Below, in pieces: positions 9,006 through 17,921 of a stretch of DNA of 64,000 nucleotides. A program made the position numbers and the translations under genes. The DNA is from Sandaracinobacteroides sayramensis. GTDB lineage: Bacteria; Pseudomonadota; Alphaproteobacteria; Sphingomonadales; Sphingomonadaceae. The notes beneath the pieces are model-generated. The model saw only the letters and a list, made by a program, of their open reading frames with translations, was not told the origin of the DNA and searched no databases. The first letter of the stretch is position 1; the number at the start of each line of letters is the position of its first letter. The stretch spans positions 224,739 to 288,738 of the forward strand of contig NZ_JAKLSQ010000001.1 in assembly GCF_022014495.1 (NCBI RefSeq). The letters are read 5' to 3'.

Positions 9006-9895
9006 TTTTCGGCGCTAGCCGGTTGCGCCGGCTCGTCCGGCAGTGGGATGAATTCGCCATCGTCCGCATCCGGCAGCTTCATGCGGCCCGCCTTCCAGTC
9101 GGATGCCGCCTGGGCGAGCCGATCCTTCGAGGACGACACGAAGTTCCAGAAGATGTGGCGCTCGCCGATGGGCTCGCCGCCGAGAACCATGACGGTCGAA
9201 TGCGTCTTGGCCTTGAAGTGCGAGGCACCCGCACCCAGCACCAGCATCTGGCCGGCTTCGTAGCGCGTGCCGTGCATCTCGATCGCGCCCGCCGCGATGT
9301 AGAGCGCGCGTTCCTCGTGCTTGTCCGGCACCTCGGCAACCGCGCCTGGCTCCATCTCGAGATGGGCGTAGAAGAGTGGGGAATGGGTCTTGGCACCCGC
9401 CGTGAGGCCGTAGGCGCTGCCGGCGATGAGATGACCGGCAACCCCGCCGTCGTTCCAGTGCGGAAGGTTCGTTCCCGCATAGTGGGTGAAAGATGGCGCC
9501 GTCTCCTCGAACTCCTCAGGCAGCGCGACCCACGCTTGGATACCATGCAGGCGGTCGCCGACCGCGCGGGCATGCTCGAAACGCTCGCTGTGCGTGATTC
9601 CGCTGCCAGCCGTCATCCAGTTCACTTGCCTTGGCCGAATCGGCTGCTCGTAGCCCAGGCTGTCCCGGTGCATGATCTCGCCCGAGAACAGATAGCTCAC
9701 GGTCGAAAGCCCGACGTGGGGATGTGCCCTTACATCGAACTTGCGGTCGAGGCCGAGAGCCAGATCGACCGGTCCCATGTGGTCGAAGAAGATGAAGGGG
9801 CCAATCATACGGCGCTTCGCGAAAGGCAGGACGCGGCCGACTTCGAAGCCGCCGCCCAGGTCGCGGCGACGCTGCTCGATGACCATTTCAATCAT
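9002..9895 (-). CDS. Pirin-family bicupin protein
   Basis: The ATG at 9895 has GGAG eight bases upstream and overlaps the GNAT stop by eight bases (ATGATTGA), so I prefer it over longer in-frame starts. The 297-residue product has the pirin metal site: two histidines in 'VRAHPHVG' (His58, His60) and the His/Glu pair in 'GITHSERF' (about 102 and 104). Pirins bind iron, some are quercetin dioxygenases and some act as redox sensors. Substrate is not predictable. It sits in an overlapping gene string with GNAT, retropepsin and OsmC genes. Confidence 0.92.
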   Translation of the reverse strand: MIEMVIEQRRRDLGGGFEVGRVLPFAKRRMIGPFIFFDHMGPVDLALGLDRKFDVRAHPHVGLSTVSYLFSGEIMHRDSLGYEQPIRPRQVNWMTAGSGITHSERFEHARAVGDRLHGIQAWVALPEEFEETAPSFTHYAGTNLPHWNDGGVAGHLIAGSAYGLTAGAKTHSPLFYAHLEMEPGAVAEVPDKHEERALYIAAGAIEMHGTRYEAGQMLVLGAGASHFKAKTHSTVMVLGGEPIGERHIFWNFVSSSKDRLAQAASDWKAGRMKLPDADDGEFIPLPDEPAQPASAEK

Positions 9896-10184
9896 GGGGG
9901 CTCTCCGGCGCGATGATGTCGGCATATTCGGGATGCCGCGCGTAGTAGGCGGCCATGAAAGGGCAAAGCAGAACTGCCTTGCGTCCTGTGGCACGGATCG
10001 CCTCAAAGGTGCCGTACGCGAGTTTCGATCCGAGCCCTTGACCGGAGAAGTGTTCCGGCACGATCGTATGGGTTAGCACGATACTGTCGCCCTCGAGCCT
10101 GTAATAGGCTGCAGCCATCTCGTGGCTGCCTTCGATCGGCAGCTCGAAGCGGTGCTCGGGGGGATTGTCCTCGACGGCGCTCAC
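9888..10184 (-). CDS. Small GNAT-family N-acetyltransferase (YjdJ-like)
   Basis: The 98-residue protein matches the minimal GNAT domain group (GCN5-related, PF14542 type). The pattern 'LTHTIVPEHFSGQGLGSKLA' is the pyrophosphate-binding loop and adjoining strand, and 'CPFMAAYYARHPEYADII' is the usual C-terminal helix with the 'HPEY' ending. Acceptors for these enzymes are mostly unknown. Start and stop both overlap neighbours (four bases with the upstream hydrolase, eight with pirin), strong evidence for one transcript. Confidence 0.88.
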   Translation of the reverse strand: MSAVEDNPPEHRFELPIEGSHEMAAAYYRLEGDSIVLTHTIVPEHFSGQGLGSKLAYGTFEAIRATGRKAVLLCPFMAAYYARHPEYADIIAPESPHD

Positions 10185-11023
10185 GCGAGGGCCTCCCCTT
10201 TGGCGAACGCCAACAGGTCGGCGTTGATGATGTCGGGATGGGTCGCGAACATGCCGTGCGACAAACCGGGGTAGGTTTTGAGCGTGCCGTTCGGGAGAAG
10301 TTTGATCGCAGTGCGGGCGGAGGCATCGATCGGCACGACCTGATCGTCTTCGCCGTGCATCAAGAGCACGGGCAGCGATACCGCCTTCAGATCCTCGGTG
10401 AAGTCAGTTTCGGAGAAGGCGACGATACAGTCGTAGTGGGCCTTCGCGCCGCCCATCATGCCTTGGCGCCACCAGTTGCGGATCAGGCCTTCGCTGACTT
10501 CTGCGCCGTCGCGGTTGAAGCCGTAGAATGGACCGCTGGGCACAGCGAGGAAAAACTGCGCGCGGTTGCGGCTGAGCGCTTGGCGGAAACCATCAAAAAC
10601 CGACATCGGCAGCCCGCCGGGATAGCGCTCCGTCGCCAGCATGATGGGCGGCACCGCGCCCAGTAGGACGGCCTTGGCGACGCGCCCCGGTGCGCTGCGT
10701 GCAACGTAGCGGATCACTTCGCCACCACCCGTCGAATGTCCGATATGCACCGCGTCCTTCAGATCCAGCGCTTCGGCCAGTTCCGCGACGTCGGCCGCAT
10801 AGGTGTCCATCTCGTTGCCGATATCGGTCTGATCCGAGCGGCCATGGCCGCGCCGGTCATGCGCGACCACACGGTAGCCTTTGCCGAGAAAGAACAGCAT
10901 CTGGTTGTCCCAGTCGTCGGAGCTCAGTGGCCAACCGTGATGGAACACGATGGGCTGGGCGTCGCGCGGTCCCCAATCCTTGTAGAAAAGGCGGGTGCCA
11001 TCCTTTGTCGTTAGTGTTGACAT
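10181..11023 (-). CDS. Alpha/beta hydrolase, non-heme chloroperoxidase/esterase type
   Basis: The 280-residue cytoplasmic protein shows the catalytic triad of cofactor-free haloperoxidase-like esterases: Ser in 'GHSTGGGEV', Asp in 'MHGEDDQVVP' and His in 'LSHGMFATHPD'. The oxyanion region is 'FHHGWPLSSDDW'. In vivo these usually act as esterases or perhydrolases on xenobiotic esters. It is the first gene of the overlapping string down to OsmC, with 137 bases separating it from azoR upstream. Confidence 0.9.
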   Translation of the reverse strand: MSTLTTKDGTRLFYKDWGPRDAQPIVFHHGWPLSSDDWDNQMLFFLGKGYRVVAHDRRGHGRSDQTDIGNEMDTYAADVAELAEALDLKDAVHIGHSTGGGEVIRYVARSAPGRVAKAVLLGAVPPIMLATERYPGGLPMSVFDGFRQALSRNRAQFFLAVPSGPFYGFNRDGAEVSEGLIRNWWRQGMMGGAKAHYDCIVAFSETDFTEDLKAVSLPVLLMHGEDDQVVPIDASARTAIKLLPNGTLKTYPGLSHGMFATHPDIINADLLAFAKGEALA

Positions 11024-11160
11024 CTACTGGTCAATCCTTCTCGTCGGAGTGTCTTCCTGTGGCTCAGATCAGCCACAATCGCAGTGCGGCCGGCTTGGAG
11101 GCCATGGTCTGGCGAACGGTGCCCGGCATCAGTTCCGCGTCACGCTTCCCGCGTAACCGC

Positions 11161-11811
11161 TCAGCCCTCCGCCTGATTGGGGAAGGTGGCTCCGCCGGCC
11201 GCGATCTGCGCGACGGCGGCCGCGATCTGCGATCTGGCATGCGCGATCCCCGCTTCACGCGCTTCGGGACCAAAGCCGATCTTCTCGGCGTGGACAAAGG
11301 CGACGTCGGTGATCCCGATAAAGCCGAGCAGCTGCTTGAGGTAGGGCTCCTGGAAGTCGATGACCTTGGCCGGCCCCTCGGTATAGAGACCGCCACGCGA
11401 CTGGATCACGATGGCGCGAATGCCCTTGAGCAATCCTTCCGGTCCGGACTCGCCGTAAGCGAACGTGACGCGCGGACGCAGCACATGGTCGAACCAGGTG
11501 CGTAGTGACGACGGAATGCTGAAGTTATACATGGGCGCGCCGATCACGAGGACCGTCGCGTGCTGCAGCTCAGCGATGAGATCGTCCGATAGCGACTTGG
11601 TAACGAGCTCATCCTCAGTCGCCGCGACGGCGCGAATGCCGGCGACGGTTTTCGGCGTCAGGTGCGGTATCGGGTCACCGCCCAGGTCGCGACGGGTGAC
11701 GACGGCATCGGGGTTCGCCGCCAGCAAGGACTGCACGGTGTCCTCCACCAGGGCACGCGAAACCGATCCTTCGCCCGAAGTGCTGCTATTAATCGCGAGA
11801 ATTCGGTCCAT
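11161..11811 (-). CDS. azoR: FMN-dependent NADH-azoreductase / quinone reductase
   Basis: The ATG at 11811 has GGAG six bases upstream and begins 'MDRILAINSS', the normal N-terminus. The 216-residue product has the flavodoxin-like fold of AzoR, including the FMN-binding 'SSTSGEGSVSRAL', 'PMYNFSIPSSLRTWFDHV' and 'SRGGLY' loops. AzoR reduces quinones and azo dyes by two electrons, preventing redox cycling. Upstream lies one copy of the 27-base motif shared with the lysR/isochorismatase promoter, suggesting common control. The 137 bases downstream to the hydrolase gene hold no clear gene. Confidence 0.93.
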   Translation of the reverse strand: MDRILAINSSTSGEGSVSRALVEDTVQSLLAANPDAVVTRRDLGGDPIPHLTPKTVAGIRAVAATEDELVTKSLSDDLIAELQHATVLVIGAPMYNFSIPSSLRTWFDHVLRPRVTFAYGESGPEGLLKGIRAIVIQSRGGLYTEGPAKVIDFQEPYLKQLLGFIGITDVAFVHAEKIGFGPEAREAGIAHARSQIAAAVAQIAAGGATFPNQAEG

Positions 11812-11845
11812 ACAGCGCTCCATTCTATCTCTGAAGCGCAGCCTA

Positions 11846-11907
11846 CCATTCCCCCAAGCGGCTCAGTAGCATCGCCCGATGACAAGCTGTGTCGCAGAAT
11901 GCGGAAC
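11846..11907. promoter_or_regulatory. Shared operator/promoter motif, copy A (azoR promoter)
   Basis: Bases 11881-11907 contain CTGTGTCGC followed, seven bases on, by GGAAC. Bases 11846-11875 contain CCATTCCC and GTAGCATCG. Both halves recur in the same order in front of lysR (16958-17019). The motif lies about 70 bases upstream of azoR. Confidence 0.5.
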
Positions 11908-12101
11908 TCTCCTGACCGTCTTGGCCCCGGGCGGAGTAGATCCACGGGAGTCGACGCGTGCTTCCCTCCTGAACCGGCGCTCGCCCGACGGACAGTTCCT
12001 GTAGCGGCCGTGCATGGTGCGACGGCGCCACCCGCACGTCACCGCCACGGGGCTGAATGGGGTTGCTAACGCGCCGAATTATCCGGCCTTGGGTGGTGAA
12101 A

Positions 12102-12965
12102 TCAGTTGGGTCCGGCCAGTTGGATCCGAAGCGCATCAAGTTCCGCGTCGGTTTGTTCGCGGATCGCGCGCATCATGCGTTCCGCATCATGATCGATCGA
12201 CGATCTGGGCGGAACATGCCGTTGGATCGATAGCTCCACCACGCGCGCCGCAACGGTGGTCGGTTCGCCCTGCGCTGCGGAGCCGGCGAGCTTCTCCATA
12301 CAGACGCGCAGGCGATTGCCATAGAGCTTCCGCTGAGCCGCCGTCATGCTGTGGTCGATCTGCGCCAATGCCGCGGTAGCGCGCGAACCGGCCGCTTCGA
12401 GATCGCTCATCGATGCGACGATGACGTCGATACCGAAGGGCTTCAACTCTGCCCGGTAGGCAGCCGAGAAGGCCTCCATTGCCGCCTGCGACGCACCCGA
12501 TACGCCATCAAAGTGACGAGGCATCTCCGCCGTCCATGAACTGATCTGGACGATGCGTCCGTGCGCCATCCGCAATGCCGGAAGGAAGGCGTTGATCACC
12601 GCGAGCCCGCCGAACACATTCACTTCAAATCCCTGACGGACCTCCTCCAGCGGGAGAAGTTCAAGTGGACCTGGCGACAGGTGGGTCGTGTTGTTGATGA
12701 GAATATCGAGTCCGGAGGCTCCGATCGCCTCGGACACTCCTGCGGCCCAAGCACTCACCGGCCCTGCATTCTTCAGATCGCATACCGCCAGACTGACACG
12801 CCCGTTGGATGCACGCCGTAAATCCTCCGCCTCCTGTGAAGAATTGGCGGTGCCGAAGACGATGTAGCGCTTGGCGGCGAGCCCAAGCGCGATCTCACGT
12901 CCAAGACCCCGCCCAGCACCCGTTACCACGACGGATCGACCGGACCGTCCAATGCGCGTCGGCAT
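12102..12965 (-). CDS. SDR-family protein with altered catalytic motif
   Basis: The 287-residue protein has an intact Rossmann nucleotide motif ('VVTGAGRGLGREIALGLA') and the structural 'ILINNTT' and active-site Ser ('QISSW', about 142). At the YxxxK position it reads 'VSGASQAAMEAF', so Tyr is Ser156 and Lys is Gln160. Classical SDR catalysis needs both residues, so this is either a non-catalytic NAD(P)-binding protein or uses another mechanism. It is the last gene of the isochorismatase-porin-VOC-LLM run, 39 bases after the LLM stop. Confidence 0.85.
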   Translation of the reverse strand: MPTRIGRSGRSVVVTGAGRGLGREIALGLAAKRYIVFGTANSSQEAEDLRRASNGRVSLAVCDLKNAGPVSAWAAGVSEAIGASGLDILINNTTHLSPGPLELLPLEEVRQGFEVNVFGGLAVINAFLPALRMAHGRIVQISSWTAEMPRHFDGVSGASQAAMEAFSAAYRAELKPFGIDVIVASMSDLEAAGSRATAALAQIDHSMTAAQRKLYGNRLRVCMEKLAGSAAQGEPTTVAARVVELSIQRHVPPRSSIDHDAERMMRAIREQTDAELDALRIQLAGPN

Positions 12966-13004
12966 GTCGTGTGCCCTTTGCCCTTTGCTCGAAAGTGGAA
13001 AGCC

Positions 13005-14045
13005 TCATCCTGTTCGAAGGCGTTCCCGCACCATGGGAGCGACTTCAGCACCGAGGAATTCGATCGACCTTTTCATCGCGGCCGTTTCGAGCGACGCGGT
13101 ACTCATTTGGAAGGTGATGCGGGAGACGCCGCCCAGCGCCTCGCTGGCGCGCAACATCTTGGCCGCCACCGTTTCCGGGCTGCCGACCAGGAACGCGCCC
13201 TCCGGGCCGGCCATGTCGTCGAACTGCGCGCGTGTCGGCGGCGACCAGCCGCGCTCGCGGCCGACTTTGCCGGTCAGGTGCGCCCAGCCAGGAAAGAAGG
13301 CGTCGCGCGCCGCGGCGTCGGTCTCACCGACGAAACCCATCGCATGAATGCCAACCTTGAGTTTGGCAGGATCATGTCCGGCCTCGGCACCTGCCTCGCG
13401 ATAGGAATCGACCGCCGGCCTGAACCGATCAAACGTGCCACCGATAATGGCCACCATCAGCGGAAGGCCTAGCGTTCCGGCGCGCGCGAACGATTGCGGC
13501 GAGCCACCAACGCCAACCCAAACCGGGAGGCGCGGCTGATGAGGCCGCGGGAATACACCCTGACCGTTGAGTGCCGGCCGAAACCGACCTTGCCACGTTG
13601 GGTGGCTCGTTTCGCCGAGCTTCAGGAAGAGTGCAAGATTCTCCGCAAACAGCTCGTCATAGGCACGCGTATCGAGACCGAACAGAGGGAACGCCTCGCC
13701 GAACGAACCCCGCCCGACGACGAGCTCGGCACGCCCCCGGGAGATCAGGTCGATCGTCGCGAATTCCTGGAAGACCCGCACGGGATCCGCCGCGCTCAGA
13801 ATCGTCACAGCACTGGTGAGCCGAATACGGCTTGTGCGCGCAGCAGCCGCGGCGAGAATGATCGACGGAGCGGAATCGAGGAACTCGGCCCGGTGATGCT
13901 CCCCGATGCCGAACACGTCGAGCCCGACCCGGTCCGCGACCTCGACCTCCTCAAGCAGCTCTGCCATACGATCGGTCGCCGACGGCAGCGCGCCGGTCGT
14001 GGGATCGGGCAGAATCGCTGCAAAGCTGTCGATACCTATGTCCAT
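13005..14045 (-). CDS. Luciferase-like (LLM class) flavin-dependent oxidoreductase
   Basis: The start at 14045 (MDIGIDSF) has GGAG eight bases upstream; the longer frame overlaps the VOC gene. The 346-residue TIM-barrel protein shows the group's 'GIGEHHRAEFLDSAP' segment, 'LTSAVTILSAADPVRVFQEFATIDLIS' and 'VGRGSFGEAFPLFG'. Members are FMN-dependent monooxygenases or reductases acting on small organics. No partner flavin reductase is adjacent unless AzoR supplies reduced flavin, which is speculation. It follows the VOC gene by 43 bases. Confidence 0.9.
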   Translation of the reverse strand: MDIGIDSFAAILPDPTTGALPSATDRMAELLEEVEVADRVGLDVFGIGEHHRAEFLDSAPSIILAAAAARTSRIRLTSAVTILSAADPVRVFQEFATIDLISRGRAELVVGRGSFGEAFPLFGLDTRAYDELFAENLALFLKLGETSHPTWQGRFRPALNGQGVFPRPHQPRLPVWVGVGGSPQSFARAGTLGLPLMVAIIGGTFDRFRPAVDSYREAGAEAGHDPAKLKVGIHAMGFVGETDAAARDAFFPGWAHLTGKVGRERGWSPPTRAQFDDMAGPEGAFLVGSPETVAAKMLRASEALGGVSRITFQMSTASLETAAMKRSIEFLGAEVAPMVRERLRTG

Positions 14046-14088
14046 CGAAACTACTCCACTGAAGCCATGTCGAGCGACGCCGGGGAAA

Positions 14089-14550
14089 TCAGGCGACCAC
14101 CTCGGCAATCTCGATCAGGTTGCCGAAAGGGTCGGCGAAGAAGGCAAGCCGGCGGCTGATGGCTTCGACCAGGAACGGCCCGGCCACGATAGTCACACCG
14201 CGTTCCCGCAGCTTTTCGAGCGTCACGTCGATGCTCGCGACCTCGAGGCAGAAATGGTGATATCCGGCATAAACGAGGCTTTCGCCCAGATCAGCGTAGG
14301 GCCGCACATCGCGGGGGGCCGGCTCGCCGCCGCCCAGGATCTCGATGTGAAAGCGGTCGTCGGCTGGCGGTGCGATGAAGGCCAGCTTCTGGTCGCCATA
14401 GTCCCATTCGGCGACCACCCGGAAGTCGAGCGTCTCTACATACCAACGCTTGACGGTTTCATAGTCGGGCGCGCGCACCGCGACGTGATGGCCGCGCATG
14501 TCGGCGAAGGGCGAAGCAGCATTGTACGCGGGCGGAACGAGGTCGGTCAT
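14089..14550 (-). CDS. VOC-superfamily (glyoxalase/dioxygenase-like) protein
   Basis: An AAGGAGG six bases before the ATG at 14550 fixes the start; the longer frame to 14715 overlaps the porin gene. The 153-residue product has a single paired beta-alpha-beta-beta-beta module. Candidate metal ligands are His in 'RGHHVAVRAPDY', His in 'YHHFCLEVASID' and Glu in 'NLIEIAEV'. Metal-dependent isomerase, glyoxalase or extradiol-like roles are possible. The porin-VOC-LLM-SDR order suggests uptake and conversion of one organic compound. Confidence 0.85.
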   Translation of the reverse strand: MTDLVPPAYNAASPFADMRGHHVAVRAPDYETVKRWYVETLDFRVVAEWDYGDQKLAFIAPPADDRFHIEILGGGEPAPRDVRPYADLGESLVYAGYHHFCLEVASIDVTLEKLRERGVTIVAGPFLVEAISRRLAFFADPFGNLIEIAEVVA

Positions 14551-14686
14551 GAGAGCCCTCCTTCGTGATGAAAAATACGAAAACGCGGTAGAACCACTGC
14601 CCGCAGAGACCTGTAAGGCGACGATCGACCCCGCAGGCCCATCGCCCCCGCCGGGCCGAGGATGGGGAGCGCCGACCACCGCACGA

Positions 14687-16222
14687 TCAGAACCTGAACG
14701 TCGTCTGGAAGCCAATCATCTTGATCGTCCGCGCCGGCCCGGTTTCCCGGATGAATTCCCCGGGCTGGAACGCACTGAGCGATCCCGTAAAGTTCACGTT
14801 CGGCGTCGCCTGCCAGCTTACGGCCAGTTCGAGCTCCTTGCCGATGAAACGCGCGTCGCTGTCCTTGCCGCTGCGGACCAGGAAACCGGGGACCGAGTAG
14901 ACCCCGTCCTGGGTGCTCTGGCGCCAATAGGCCACGCCGGTCAGCGACACCGCGACGTCCTTGTGGGGATGAACCGTGATCGATGGCCGGACGTGGATCA
15001 GGTTTCTCGGACCGACCGGCGACAGCGCTCCAAAATACTTGCCGTTGGGGAAAAGTGCATTCAGCGTTCCCAGCTTGTGGTCGTTTGGATTCCCGTCGCC
15101 GGATACGACGTCGGCTGTGAGCCCAAGCTCGGGTTGCAGCGATACGTCACGGAAGCGATACCGCGTCTCGAACCCCGCGCCCCACGCCTCAGATTGGTAA
15201 CCGGCGAAGGTGCCGCGCTGATTCGCCGCCTCGACATTCCAGGCCCAGGTCCCGTTGTCTCCAAAGATTCGCGAACCGAAGGTGTGCGCCAGTTGCCTGC
15301 CGGCCCCCTGATCGAAGACGGCGTTCTGATCCTGCAACCCGATGTAATACACATCGAAGCCGTTCAAGTGGCTAGAGTCGAGCCACTGCGTGGCGTAAAG
15401 GCCCCATACCTCCTTGCTGCGCGATCGTCTGTCGTTGAAGTCGCCCAGCCGCGTGTCGACCGGCTGGAGGTAGAAGCCGGTCACCTGGCGCGTCTTGCCG
15501 GTGTAGATCGCTTCAAACCCGTCGAACGGCAGAGGAACGCCGGTTCCATAGCGCCGGTCGATGAACCGCCCCGATCCGAAAGAAACGAGCTTGCGGCCCG
15601 CCGACAGGCGGAGCGTATCGTCACCCGCCACCGGCAGGTCAACGTCGACGAACGCCTGCAGCATATCGATGCCGGTGGCGTCCGCCGGGCCCTTCGGCCG
15701 ATCTGTGCCCGAAATCCCCGAAAGAATCGGCATCGCGAAAACGCGGACCTTCCCGAGGTGCAGGTCGGCGTAAGGCATCAGACGGTTCCAGACGTAACCG
15801 TCGTTCGGCGATGATCCCCACAGCACATTGTCATAGCCTTCGTAGCGCGTGCGCGCCTCGAGGCCGGTCGAGAGGTAAACGCTGCCGTCGTCGTTCAACG
15901 AAATATATTTGAATGGCTCGGCCCAATCCCCCGTCCGCTTTGCGGGATCGGCGAGCCAGGACCAGTCTTCCGAATAGCGCTCGATCGTCAGCGTCGGGGC
16001 GCGTTCCACGTTGGTCGAAACCTGCGCGTTTGCCGCGAACGGTATCGCCGCCGCGGCGGCGACGAAGAGCAGGCGCCACCCGGCATCGGTGAGCGAAATG
16101 TTGCGTTGACCGCCATCGCCGGAAAGAAGATGTCTTGCGCGTCTGAGCCGCAGCATGGTGATGGCGAGCATCGACATGACACCGGTCTTCCACAGCGCGC
16201 CTGGCCGATACTCGCCAACCAT
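14687..16222 (-). CDS. Alginate-export-family outer-membrane porin
   Basis: The product has a hydrophobic export segment ending 'AAAAAIPFAANAQ' and a long run of amphipathic beta strands rich in aromatic residues. Segments such as 'YISLNDDGSVYLSTGLEARTRYEGY' and a C-terminal Phe-Arg-Phe fit an outer-membrane barrel of the AlgE-like (PF13372) group. The export signal is preceded by an unusually long N-terminus. The start at 16222 is five bases after the isochorismatase stop, while an ATG at 16177 with GGAAG upstream is an alternative. It probably imports a hydrophobic or aromatic substrate for the downstream enzymes. Confidence 0.8.
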   Translation of the reverse strand: MVGEYRPGALWKTGVMSMLAITMLRLRRARHLLSGDGGQRNISLTDAGWRLLFVAAAAAIPFAANAQVSTNVERAPTLTIERYSEDWSWLADPAKRTGDWAEPFKYISLNDDGSVYLSTGLEARTRYEGYDNVLWGSSPNDGYVWNRLMPYADLHLGKVRVFAMPILSGISGTDRPKGPADATGIDMLQAFVDVDLPVAGDDTLRLSAGRKLVSFGSGRFIDRRYGTGVPLPFDGFEAIYTGKTRQVTGFYLQPVDTRLGDFNDRRSRSKEVWGLYATQWLDSSHLNGFDVYYIGLQDQNAVFDQGAGRQLAHTFGSRIFGDNGTWAWNVEAANQRGTFAGYQSEAWGAGFETRYRFRDVSLQPELGLTADVVSGDGNPNDHKLGTLNALFPNGKYFGALSPVGPRNLIHVRPSITVHPHKDVAVSLTGVAYWRQSTQDGVYSVPGFLVRSGKDSDARFIGKELELAVSWQATPNVNFTGSLSAFQPGEFIRETGPARTIKMIGFQTTFRF

Positions 16223-16227
16223 CGCGA

Positions 16228-16881
16228 TCAGCCCGCGTCGGACTCGACGGGGGTCTTGAGGAGCTGCTGCTCCCACAGATACGCAATTCCGCTGCCGCCA
16301 AAGTGCTGAATGAGGATCTCGGTCAGGTCTTCGACATGCTCGGTGCGCGCCCAGTCGCGCTGCCATTCACCAGCGAGCGCCATGACAGTCATCGGGTTCG
16401 CACCGGCCGCGATCATCCGCTGGACGGCGACCTCATGAGACTCCTTCGAGATACCGCCCGACGCGTCGGTGATCACCGTCACGTCCCAGCCTTCGCCGGC
16501 GGCCTGGATCACAGGCATCGCAACGCAGACTTCGGTCCAAAGGCCCGCGATGATGAGCTGCTTACGGCCGGTCGCCTTGACCGCGTCCACGACCTTCTGG
16601 TCCTGCCAGGTGTTGACCCAGGTCCGGTCGATCACCTCCTGACCCGGAAAGACGTCGGTGATCTGCTTGAAGAGGAGCCCGCCGCGGCCCGCGATCACGC
16701 TGGTGAGAATGGTCGGAACGTTGAAGGCTTTCGCCAGCTTCGCCAGGGCGGTCGTGAGATTGACCACAGCCTGAGGGTCGTGGCTGTTCAAGTTCGCGAG
16801 TTGATAGGGCTGGTGGTCAATCAGAACGAGGACTGAATCTTCGGGGCGAAGAAGCGAGTCGAGGCCGTTGCGGAATGTCAT
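16228..16881 (-). CDS. Isochorismatase-family cysteine hydrolase (YcaC-like)
   Basis: The 217-residue protein has the family's Asp-Lys-Cys triad: Asp in 'LVLIDHQPYQLANL', Lys in 'ATGRKQLIIAG' and Cys in 'LWTEVCVAMPVI'. The 'HDPQ' and 'SHEVAVQRM' regions resemble YcaC-type hydrolases, whose true substrates are unknown. It begins the five-gene minus run and is divergent from lysR across 143 bases holding the shared regulatory motif. A role in amide or ester cleavage of a xenobiotic is inference. Confidence 0.88.
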   Translation of the reverse strand: MTFRNGLDSLLRPEDSVLVLIDHQPYQLANLNSHDPQAVVNLTTALAKLAKAFNVPTILTSVIAGRGGLLFKQITDVFPGQEVIDRTWVNTWQDQKVVDAVKATGRKQLIIAGLWTEVCVAMPVIQAAGEGWDVTVITDASGGISKESHEVAVQRMIAAGANPMTVMALAGEWQRDWARTEHVEDLTEILIQHFGGSGIAYLWEQQLLKTPVESDAG

Positions 16882-16957
16882 GGCAGGTCTTCCTTCCTAA
16901 AATTGGTTCCGTGGATCGCCGACATCGATCAAGACGACGTCCCGGGTTCGAATGTTG

Positions 16958-17019
16958 CCATTCCCCTTTCCGGTGCGGTAGCATCGGCGGACGATGTACT
17001 GTGTCGCACGAAGGGGAAC
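16958..17019. promoter_or_regulatory. Shared operator/promoter motif, copy B (divergent isochorismatase/lysR promoter)
   Basis: Bases 16993-17019 contain CTGTGTCGC and then GGAAC in the same spacing as copies A and C, ending five bases before the lysR start. Bases 16958-16985 contain CCATTCCC and GTAGCATCG. The TTCCCC at the left and GGGGAA at the right make the region roughly inverted, as expected for a LysR-type binding region between divergent genes. Confidence 0.55.
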
Positions 17020-17024
17020 GCTGA

Positions 17025-17921
17025 ATGGAAATTGAAGATTTGCGGACGTTCGTCGAGGTCGCCGACGCGGGGGGTGTGACGCCCGCCTCTCGCCGCCTCG
17101 GCATATCCAAATCAATGGTCAGCCGGCGGCTTGTCCGGCTTGAGGCGGAGTTAAGCGTCCAGCTTCTCGCTCGCACCACCCGGGGTGCCGCGCTTACCGA
17201 AGCCGGCGCGACGTTCCGGGAATACGCCGCGCGGGTGGTCGCCGAGATAGATCTCGCCAAGGAAACAGTTCTGCCGGCAGGCGAGTTGAGGGGACGCCTC
17301 CGCGTCGCAGCGCCGCTGTCATTTGGACCGACGCACTTCGCGCCGGTCCTCGCCGATATGGCCTCGCGCCATCCGGAACTACACATCCACGCCGCCTATA
17401 CGGATCGGTTCGTCGACCTGGTCGGCGAGGGATACGATTGCGCGATCCGCGTCGGCATGCTGCCCGATTCTAACCTGATCGCCAGAAGAATTGGCCCGCT
17501 TATCGGTAAGTACGTCGCGTCGCCGGCCTACATTGCAAAGCACGGATCACCGGAAACGCCCGAAGAGCTGGTGACCCATCAGGCGCTGATGCAGGGAACC
17601 GAGACATGGCTCGCTACGGTCGATGACAAGGTCATCACGATGCGACCGCAAGGTCGGTTCAAGGCTGACAACGGCGGCGCCCTGGTCGCCGCTGCGGTGG
17701 CCGGGATCGGGATCGCAGCTCTTCCTAACGACCTTATCCAGGAACATCTGGACTCGGGCGCACTGGTGCCAGTGATGCCGAATCATCCCATCCCTGAGCA
17801 TGGCATTTACGTCGTCCGTCCGCCGGGACAGCACCCGTCGCGTAAGATTCGGGTCCTCACCGAGATGCTGATCGAGTGTTTCGGGCGCTCGACCGAGGAT
17901 ACGGAAACGCTCTCAGTATGA
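17025..17921 (+). CDS. LysR-family transcriptional regulator
   Basis: The 298-residue protein has an N-terminal winged helix-turn-helix (residues 1-60, 'GVTPASRRLGISKSMVSRRLVRLEAEL') and a periplasmic-binding-protein-like effector domain (about 90-290). It is close to the group often annotated as DsdC/PA0477-like regulators of quinone or aldehyde stress genes, judged by eye only. It is divergent from the isochorismatase gene. The shared 27-base motif between them also occurs at azoR and near the crotonase gene, making this protein the likely regulator of all three. Confidence 0.93.
   Translation: MEIEDLRTFVEVADAGGVTPASRRLGISKSMVSRRLVRLEAELSVQLLARTTRGAALTEAGATFREYAARVVAEIDLAKETVLPAGELRGRLRVAAPLSFGPTHFAPVLADMASRHPELHIHAAYTDRFVDLVGEGYDCAIRVGMLPDSNLIARRIGPLIGKYVASPAYIAKHGSPETPEELVTHQALMQGTETWLATVDDKVITMRPQGRFKADNGGALVAAAVAGIGIAALPNDLIQEHLDSGALVPVMPNHPIPEHGIYVVRPPGQHPSRKIRVLTEMLIECFGRSTEDTETLSV

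Noticed and set aside
11024-11160. Possible gene remnant between azoR and the hydrolase
   Set aside because: A short minus-strand frame ending near 11064 is open but matches no family and has no start or ribosome site of its own.
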